Part shown: positions 6,168 through 11,537 of the stretch, in pieces
Numbering within the stretch: position 1 is the first letter of the stretch
Layout of the letters: every line of letters starts with the position of its first letter
Assembly (NCBI GenBank): GCA_017484235.1
Contig: JAFUTM010000144.1
Location: forward strand, 1 to 11,537
Origin: Selenomonadaceae bacterium
Lineage (GTDB): Bacteria > Bacillota > Negativicutes > Selenomonadales > Selenomonadaceae
Direction of reading: 5' to 3'
Length of the DNA: 11,537 bases
The notes under the pieces: model-generated
Told to the model about the DNA's origin: nothing
What the model saw: the letters and a program-made list of their open reading frames with translations, nothing else
The model's database searches: none
Translations under genes and position numbers: made by a program

Positions 6168-7073
6168 TTACATCGCCGCCTGCCAGCCTAATTGCTTGCC
6201 ATGTAAACCTGAAAGCGTAAGATTGCTCGGCTTCCAGCAATCGCAAACAGCAGAATCAGAATCAGTTGAAACCTCGACCGTATTATGAGTTGTCAATGAG
6301 CCGCTGATTTTGTCAATGCTAATCAAGTTGCATAAGCCTTGGGCAGTTCGATAAGCCGGAACCGCTAAAGGCGCAATGCCTGTAACTTGTGATTCACCAC
6401 CGTAATTAGTGATAAGAGTTGAAGCATCAACCGTATGGAGCACAGATTGACCTGCACTATCAGCAGTATAGGTGCCGTCCTGATTAGCCGCCATATCAGT
6501 AGACACACCGCTTGTTGGCAACATTACAACTTCTTCTTTTGGATCAATATATTCATCTGAAATTATGATATTTGAAAAATAACAATTACTATTGCCGCGT
6601 ACCTTTACCCTTCGACCGGCCAAATTAGATTGAGAAAAGCTATAACTTTTATAAACGCCATTAATCACAATTTCGCCAGTAAAATTAGTGAAATCCAAAT
6701 GAAACCATATATGATTAACTCCTATATCGTCCCAATTAACAGAAGTACGGGCGATCTCTTTAGATGCACCACCATAATAAAATATGATTGGTGAATAACC
6801 CCATACACCAAACTTATAATAATCATAAGTGTTGCGATTTTCCATAAGATAAAAGGCAAAATTATTAGTGCCACAATAAATGTCAAATCTTACATAAAGT
6901 TGATTTGGAGTATTCGCCAACAACATGCAAGAAGGCTGAGTATTGTTTTGATCATTTGTAGAATAAAATGCGACACCATTAATAGGGTTATAAACATTAC
7001 TTGTAACAGTTCCCTTATTAGTTAGAGCTTCAATAAGTTCTGCGAACCCCGGATTAACATAACGAAAAGACAT
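6168..7073 (-). CDS. Tail protein with a lectin-like jelly-roll region, putative host-binding component
   Basis: This 301-residue protein resembles an accessory tail-tip protein. Residues about 27-172 alternate beta strands and aromatic residues in the style of LamG/concanavalin A-like folds (LYVRFDIYCGTNNFAFYLME, then YKFGVWGYSPIIFYYGG, NHIWFHLDFTNFTGEIVING, and a closing YFSNIIISDEY). Such folds often bind sugars, so surface-polysaccharide binding is a reasonable inference. Residues about 185-301 form a second part with a Thr/Ser-rich segment (TYTADSAGQSVLHTVDAST), a VCDCW motif, and a final LSGLHGKQLGW. The ATG at 7073 is chosen because AGGGG ends eight bases upstream; a GTG at 7082 overlaps the previous stop but has its ribosome site too close. 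The gene ends two bases before the hub ATG. The fold is judged by eye only. Confidence 0.6.
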   Translation of the reverse strand: MSFRYVNPGFAELIEALTNKGTVTSNVYNPINGVAFYSTNDQNNTQPSCMLLANTPNQLYVRFDIYCGTNNFAFYLMENRNTYDYYKFGVWGYSPIIFYYGGASKEIARTSVNWDDIGVNHIWFHLDFTNFTGEIVINGVYKSYSFSQSNLAGRRVKVRGNSNCYFSNIIISDEYIDPKEEVVMLPTSGVSTDMAANQDGTYTADSAGQSVLHTVDASTLITNYGGESQVTGIAPLAVPAYRTAQGLCNLISIDKISGSLTTHNTVEVSTDSDSAVCDCWKPSNLTLSGLHGKQLGWQAAM

Positions 7074-7078
7074 AACGG

Positions 7079-7495
7079 TCACCCCTGCGAGACAAGGGCG
7101 ATTGCCTGTAATTTTACGCTTGTATCATTTGACGGATTTTCATCACTGCTGCTCATAGCTTTTGCCCAAAAGATTTTATTGGTCGTACCAATATCACTAA
7201 TGGTTATAGAGTCGTCCCAGACAGCATATTGCAGCGCGGTGTTGGCGTCGGCGTAGTTGTTATCATTAGCAACCTTCCACTTGCTGGAATTGGTGCCGGT
7301 AAATGAAATGGTACAATCACTTGCAATTTTATAACCGCTGTCACATCGGACTGCGCATTTCAGCGCAACGGCTTCATTCTGACTGGCGTCAAGAGTTGCA
7401 GTCAGCGGTAAAGAGTTATCACCTGTACTAATACGCGTGCCGTCCACGCCGCCCACCGTCGGATTATTCATATATAATGCATAATTAACACTCAT
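7079..7495 (-). CDS. Phage tail appendage-like protein, probably Ig-like beta sandwich
   Basis: This 138-residue protein reads NYALYMNNPTVGGVDGTRIS at the N-terminus and later contains YKIASDCTISFTGTNSSKWK and NKIFWAKAMSSSDENPSNDT. The alternating polar and hydrophobic pattern and small-residue content suggest a beta sandwich of the Ig or choice-of-anchor kind. I recall similar short proteins in Negativicutes prophages just downstream of tape measure genes, where they are usually annotated as hypothetical or tail proteins; this is memory, not a search. The ATG at 7495 is preferred because GGAGG lies eight bases upstream, inside the last codons of the preceding gene. It probably decorates the tail or tail tip; it could alternatively be a major tail or neck decoration protein displaced from its usual position. 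Confidence 0.55.
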   Translation of the reverse strand: MSVNYALYMNNPTVGGVDGTRISTGDNSLPLTATLDASQNEAVALKCAVRCDSGYKIASDCTISFTGTNSSKWKVANDNNYADANTALQYAVWDDSITISDIGTTNKIFWAKAMSSSDENPSNDTSVKLQAIALVSQG

Positions 7496-7497
7496 TT

Positions 7498-7833
7498 TTA
7501 TTTCCTCCAAAATTCAAAATCTATGTTATAAAAATTAGGGAACATATCAACATATTTGTAACGTTTAACGATAACGCGCCTGTTTTGGTGTATGTTCCCT
7601 GATTCATCGACAATATCAACTTTCTGTCGATTTTTCCAATATGTAAATACTTTGTCAGCTTCTGCTGCAGATAAATTACACGAGCAGGAGATTATCTCTC
7701 CTTCGTCAATCAGCCCGTGATCCTGTACAACGATACCACCAACAATCTCAATGCGCTCCTGTCTATCATCGGGCGTTAATTGCCAGCCTTCACAATTTAA
7801 AGTTTTGGCGTCTCCAATTCTTATACATTTCAT
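7498..7833 (-). CDS. Small distal-tail-like protein
   Basis: This 111-residue protein directly follows the tape measure gene, the usual place for distal tail (Dit-like) or tail-tip ring components in siphoviruses. It is predicted to be beta-rich: a N-terminal strand region (KCIRIGDAKTLNCEGWQLTP), a central segment with several acidic residues, a short helix (SAAEADKVFTYWKN), then DIVDESGNIHQNRRVIVKRY and a final YNIDFEFWRK. The tail-ring style ending, with an R-x-V-x-V-x-R-Y strand and a closing I-D-F-E-F strand, is like that of short tail-tip proteins, but the family is not certain. The ATG at 7833 has GAGGG seven bases upstream; an in-frame TTG two codons earlier is too close to that site. 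Confidence 0.5.
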   Translation of the reverse strand: MKCIRIGDAKTLNCEGWQLTPDDRQERIEIVGGIVVQDHGLIDEGEIISCSCNLSAAEADKVFTYWKNRQKVDIVDESGNIHQNRRVIVKRYKYVDMFPNFYNIDFEFWRK

Positions 7834-7846
7834 TTGCAAGCCCTCT

Positions 7847-10800
7847 TTAATAACTATTACTGCTGCCGATTGCGTTTAATATCACCGGTTTAAGTTTATC
7901 AGCAACTTTATCAGCTAACTTTCTGATATGTTCGGAGTCCCACGCGGTGGCCTCATTTATCTGTACGGTTGTTTCGACGTGCGGCTTTTCCACCTTAATC
8001 TCTTTTAATTTGTCAATGCTTGATTTTAAGTCAGAAATTGAATCAGTTGCATTTAGTATGTTTTCTATTGCTGTATTCATCTGTTCTGTTATAGGTTCTA
8101 ACCATTCATTAATTCGTGATATGGCTTGATTTGCTTCATTCATTAATGAATTAGCTTCATTGATTTTATTGCTGGATTGAGCAATAGCCTCCGTTAAGGC
8201 TGAAAAGTCGGGTATCTCAGGATTGCTTTGTGTTTCTTCAACCGGTGCCGAATCATCAGATTGTGTCATTTCCGGCAGATTGTTAAGTTGTTCGATAAGA
8301 TTGCCGATACCAGTATTAACTTCATCTAACAATTCAGGCATATCAGCAATCGTGGCGTTGATTTCATCAAGTGATACAGCCAGGTCATCAAACAAACTAC
8401 TAACATTTTCTACATTACTTGACAGCCCTGCCGTTTGATTATTTAATTCTTCGGTAGGTGAATTATCCTCAGTCTCATTATCTGTTTCGTTTTCAGCGTT
8501 ATTGTATTCATCTATCTTTGCATTCGCCTGCTCTATTGCAGAAGTAACATTTTGCACGGACTCAGTCATAGTGTTTAAATTGCCGGATACATTATCAGCA
8601 GAAGGCGCAAAATTAGGTAAAAGATTATCTTCAATTTGTTTAGAAGCACGTTGAAAAGCCTGTAACAATGGTGACGTCATAGAGGCGATGTCTTCGTCAC
8701 CAATTCTGGCTTTATGAAGTTGCCTTAATTTTTCATCGCGCAATCCTTCATAACCAAAATCACGGAATGCCCTAAATTCGCGCATTTGATTCTTTAATAT
8801 TTGCATAGCCGCATTGCGTTCAGCCTCTACTTTTTGTTGTGCGGCAAGTTCAGCTGCACGTGCTTCATCAATGCCTTTTTGTATCCAGGCTTCTTTTTCT
8901 TTGTCAATGCGTGCAAGTGTATGTTCTAATTCTGTTTGTTGGAGTGAGTTATATGTTTCGGCAAAATCTTCTGCCAGTTTTTTAATGGCTTCAAATTTTT
9001 GTTGCTCTGCTAATGTTTCAGCTTCGGCACGAGACATACCAATATTAATCCATTCTTGACATTTCTTGTCCCACTCGTCTAATTGGTTCTGTAAATCCGT
9101 CTTATTTTTTGAAGCTAATTCATCGCGTATTTCTTCAATACGATCTGCTGATTCGCGTTCAATTTGTTCTTTTTTCTTTGCATATAACTCATATAATGCC
9201 GTTTCTTCTTCTTTAGAGATTTTAAATTTGCTCGCCAGTAAATCTTGTAGTTCATTTCTTTTTTCTGCTGATAGTTCTTCACTTTCAAGCATTTCTTCAA
9301 TCTGTGCTTTTTGTTCTTCTGTGACTTTTTTTAGCCCGCGCGTTTCTTGTTCAAACCATTGATCCAATTTTGCCATTGCTTTATCTATGCTGCCATCATC
9401 GAAATTTAAATCAATGTCTATATCTTTAATTTCATCGTTAAATTGTTGCGCACGTTGAAGGCTATCTCTTAAACCATAGCTCAATGTGTCGGTCATTTCT
9501 TTTGAGGCGGCTTCAAGTTCTTCTGTTTTGCGTGTTGTTTCTTCTACTTCTTGATTGTATTCAATTTGCGATAATTTTGCATTCTCAAGAATATCACCGA
9601 ACCAATCATCAAAAAAAGTATCTCTTGCTTGTCCCCATAATGTGTTATCAAAGTTTCCCAGTTCTTCAATCTCTTTGTGCCATTCCTCTAATCTGGCGTT
9701 TTGTGCTTCCGTGAATTGTGAAAAGCCATCATTTTCTGACAACGCTTTGATTCCATTAAAGACATCTTCAAATGCGCTCTTTACTTTGTTTGATGCTTCG
9801 ATCGCAACAAATTCCCACTCTTGTATCTTATCTTTATTTTCAACGATAAATTCTGTACCATCGTGAAATAACTCAAAGAGTTCTTTAAATGCAGCTCTCC
9901 CTGCTGGAGTTACCGCATCTTTTAACGCAGCACCAAATTCACTCATTTGTTCGTCTAACAAGTTTAATTCGCGTTCGGCTTCGTGCATTTCCGCCGCATT
10001 TAGCCCTGAGTCAAAAATTTTTGAGGCATCTTCTTTTGCTTCTACATATCTTTCAAAATATTGGATTGCATCACGTATTCCAGATTCGCCACCCAACATT
10101 TGCAGATAATTAAGCCCTTCGCCATTCGCCTTTGCTTTTTCATATCCCTGATAGAGTTCTTCCGTGATCTCTTTGAAGTCTTTTAACCGTCCGGTGGTTG
10201 TTTCTATTTCGACGCCATATTTTTTCATCGCCAACGTCTCAGGGTCTAATACATCGCCTTTTATCCATGCGTCTGTTATTCCACGTACGAAGCCTTCAAA
10301 ATCTCCAATATCTCCACCAGCTAATTTTAATTGTCTTAAAAATTCTTTTGTTTCTTGTACCGGTAAATTTAATTCGTATGATTGCTGTTGCAGTTCGCGA
10401 AAATCTTCAACCAATGATCGTGTTGCTTCACTTACTGCTTTTAACGATCCTACGAACCCTGCTATTGCTGCAATAGGTTTCGCAAACCGTGTTGCTAATC
10501 CTGAAATGGTCGCTGTTAAATCCGATTGCCCTTCATTCGTTTCATCTTGTGTTTCGTTTAGTGATCTAAGTTCTTCTTCCAGTCTTGCTAATGCTGCTCG
10601 TTCACGCTCCAATGCTACTTGTGCCCTTTGTGTTTGTGCATTTGTTTCGCCCAATCGTTGTCGCATATCCTCATATGCCGCATTCGCTAATGAAATACGT
10701 TGCCGTTGCGCTTGCATTAATTGATTCAACGCATTTGTACGTACTTGAAATCTTTGCTGTGCATCTTCAACTTCGTCAAGTCCACTAAGTTCAACTTCGG

Positions 10801-10942
10801 CACGCAATCTGATAACTTGCATTTCGCGGTTTAGTCGACTCATATTTTCATTGACCGATCTTTCTGCAGCAATAAAGCCACTGGTTAGATCACTCAATGA
10901 TAAGCCAAGTCTTAAATATAATTCGCCAATCGATTCTGCCAT
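7847..10942 (-). CDS. Tail tape measure protein
   Basis: This 1031-residue protein would act as the ruler inside the tail tube; at about 1.5 angstrom per residue it predicts a tail of roughly 150 nm (family rule, not measured here). The N-terminus (ESIGELYLRLGLSLSDLTSG) is followed by long coiled coil at about 25-140, a hydrophobic Ala/Gly segment at about 143-172 (TRFAKPIAAIAGFVGSLKAV), and a conserved TP901-style region at 180-300 (QQSYELNLPVQETKEFLRQL, then AGGDIGDFEGFVRGIT). More coiled coil runs to about 720, including two copies of a 55-residue repeat (621-652 and 676-707). Residues about 780-980 are Asn/Glu/Ser-rich with helical heptads. No lysozyme or peptidase domain is seen. The start lies four bases after the preceding TGA. 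It is the largest gene, as expected of the tape measure, and it lies at the head of the tip genes. Confidence 0.9.
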   Translation of the reverse strand: MAESIGELYLRLGLSLSDLTSGFIAAERSVNENMSRLNREMQVIRLRAEVELSGLDEVEDAQQRFQVRTNALNQLMQAQRQRISLANAAYEDMRQRLGETNAQTQRAQVALERERAALARLEEELRSLNETQDETNEGQSDLTATISGLATRFAKPIAAIAGFVGSLKAVSEATRSLVEDFRELQQQSYELNLPVQETKEFLRQLKLAGGDIGDFEGFVRGITDAWIKGDVLDPETLAMKKYGVEIETTTGRLKDFKEITEELYQGYEKAKANGEGLNYLQMLGGESGIRDAIQYFERYVEAKEDASKIFDSGLNAAEMHEAERELNLLDEQMSEFGAALKDAVTPAGRAAFKELFELFHDGTEFIVENKDKIQEWEFVAIEASNKVKSAFEDVFNGIKALSENDGFSQFTEAQNARLEEWHKEIEELGNFDNTLWGQARDTFFDDWFGDILENAKLSQIEYNQEVEETTRKTEELEAASKEMTDTLSYGLRDSLQRAQQFNDEIKDIDIDLNFDDGSIDKAMAKLDQWFEQETRGLKKVTEEQKAQIEEMLESEELSAEKRNELQDLLASKFKISKEEETALYELYAKKKEQIERESADRIEEIRDELASKNKTDLQNQLDEWDKKCQEWINIGMSRAEAETLAEQQKFEAIKKLAEDFAETYNSLQQTELEHTLARIDKEKEAWIQKGIDEARAAELAAQQKVEAERNAAMQILKNQMREFRAFRDFGYEGLRDEKLRQLHKARIGDEDIASMTSPLLQAFQRASKQIEDNLLPNFAPSADNVSGNLNTMTESVQNVTSAIEQANAKIDEYNNAENETDNETEDNSPTEELNNQTAGLSSNVENVSSLFDDLAVSLDEINATIADMPELLDEVNTGIGNLIEQLNNLPEMTQSDDSAPVEETQSNPEIPDFSALTEAIAQSSNKINEANSLMNEANQAISRINEWLEPITEQMNTAIENILNATDSISDLKSSIDKLKEIKVEKPHVETTVQINEATAWDSEHIRKLADKVADKLKPVILNAIGSSNSY
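8822..9082. repeat. Duplicated coiled-coil unit inside the tape measure protein
   Basis: Residues 621-652 and 676-707 align at a constant offset of 55 residues: Trp631/686, Ile632/687, Gly635/690, Leu644/699, QQK 647-649/702-704 and EA 651-652/706-707. This suggests an in-gene duplication, a known way tape measure genes change length. Confidence 0.75.
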
Positions 10943-10946
10943 TTAA

Positions 10947-11198
10947 TCACACCGCTTTATTTCTTTCGCATAATTCTGTCATGAATGAAAAAATTTCGCC
11001 TTCGTCTTTAAATTTACCAACACGTAAATTTCCGCCTTTATCTTTAAATACAAAATTTCTCTGTTTAAATTCAAGTCCGCCATTTCCAAAAATTTCATAT
11101 TGACCGATTATTTTTGCTTCGCCGCGTTCAACTGCTTCTGCCAGTCCCAGTTTAAATGCTTCTTTTCCAGTAAATAATTCAACTTCATTTGTTATCAT
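10947..11198 (-). CDS. Small unrecognised phage protein upstream of the tape measure gene
   Basis: This 83-residue protein starts at an ATG with GGAG nine bases upstream and ends four bases before the tape measure ATG. It has an amphipathic helical N-terminal part (ITNEVELFTGKEAFKLGLAE) and a beta-rich middle with several charged residues (QRNFVFKDKGGNLRVGKFKD), ending in a helix with one Cys. I recognise no family. In many siphoviruses this position holds the tail assembly chaperones (gpG/GT), but no slippery frameshift site or matching fold is evident here, so that role is only a possibility. Confidence 0.55.
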   Translation of the reverse strand: MITNEVELFTGKEAFKLGLAEAVERGEAKIIGQYEIFGNGGLEFKQRNFVFKDKGGNLRVGKFKDEGEIFSFMTELCERNKAV

Positions 11199-11213
11199 TT
11201 TTCATTCTCCTTA

Positions 11214-11537
11214 TTATAAAACTTCAACATTAACGTACTGAAAGCCGGAGGATTTGGAAGTTGCAAAAGACAACTTGACGCGTAAGCCGCCGGACGCTTC
11301 AAAGGCCTTTTGGCAGGCCGGAATATCGCCATTAAATTTTTGAATAAAAGCGTGGACAATTTTGTTTAAAATGGATCCGCCGAAATAAAAAATAGTATCA
11401 TCTTCCGCAAAAGTGAAAACCGGAACGCTGCGTCCGCATTTATCGTTGATTAAGTCGAAACGATTAAAGGTAACACCATCAGGCCAAATATCAATTAAAT
11501 CTTCGGTTGAGATTTTTTCTCTATCAACAAATAAAGA
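11214..11537 (-). CDS. Partial unrecognised phage protein, start beyond the right edge
   Basis: The minus-strand frame is open from the right edge for 107 codons and stops with TAA at 11214-11216, about 15 bases before the next ATG. The visible part reads FVDREKISTEDLIDIWPDGV, VPVFTFAEDDTIFYFGGSIL and SGGLRVKLSFATSKSSGFQY before ending in VNVEVL. It looks like a small alpha/beta domain with a conserved-looking FAEDD-to-FYFGG stretch and a closing beta strand pair. I recall similar short proteins in phages and mobile elements without an assigned function. Tail or head-tail joining roles cannot be told apart from this fragment. Confidence 0.55.
   Translation of the reverse strand, partial: SLFVDREKISTEDLIDIWPDGVTFNRFDLINDKCGRSVPVFTFAEDDTIFYFGGSILNKIVHAFIQKFNGDIPACQKAFEASGGLRVKLSFATSKSSGFQYVNVEVL

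Noticed and set aside
10164..10724. Plus-strand frame of 186 residues opposite the tape measure gene
   Set aside because: It is rich in Ser, Ala and Asn as expected from the complement of coiled-coil codons, with no ribosome site or recognisable motif.
7847..10942. Peptidoglycan hydrolase domain within the tape measure protein
   Set aside because: I looked for lysozyme, NlpC/P60 and M23 motifs and saw none; the sequence is coiled coil and low complexity in its C-terminal half.

Overview
This window looks like the late end of a temperate, long-tailed (siphovirus-type) prophage or phage in a low-GC Firmicutes-like host. The evidence is an AT-rich sequence with strong Shine-Dalgarno sites, a Tn916/phage-type tyrosine integrase with an N-terminal arm-binding domain, and tightly packed tail genes. 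Several tail proteins (the D-T-x-R repeat hub, the small barrel proteins beside it, and the 138-residue appendage-like protein) resemble, from memory only, prophage proteins of the Negativicutes (Selenomonas/Veillonella relatives). That host assignment is therefore tentative.

Layout from left to right. Positions 1-465 (minus) hold the 5' part of a membrane protein gene that starts with TTG and runs off the left edge. Positions 466-705 are an AT-rich divergent intergenic region with a good promoter for the left gene and a weaker one for the integrase. The integrase (706-1746, plus) converges on the tail operon, and a rho-independent terminator sits in the gap of about 30 bases between the two stop codons.

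Everything from 1778 to the right edge is one unidirectional operon on the minus strand, read right to left: an unrecognised partial gene, an 83-residue unrecognised gene, a 1031-residue tape measure protein, a 111-residue distal-tail-like protein, a 138-residue Ig-like or appendage-like protein, a 301-residue protein with a lectin-like jelly-roll region, a 902-residue tail hub with an unusual repeat array and a large insertion, a 72-residue small protein, and a 485-residue tip protein. Gaps between genes are 1-15 bases, so translational coupling is likely.

The tape measure protein would set tail length and the next genes would build the tail tip, where the hub, the lectin-like protein and the last two genes would meet the host surface. 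No holin, endolysin, contractile sheath or baseplate wedge gene is visible. No tRNA, rRNA, CRISPR array or insertion sequence was seen. The most interesting items are the 14-residue D-T-x-R array at the hub N-terminus, the insertion between acidic linkers in the same protein, and the membrane protein gene divergent from the integrase.
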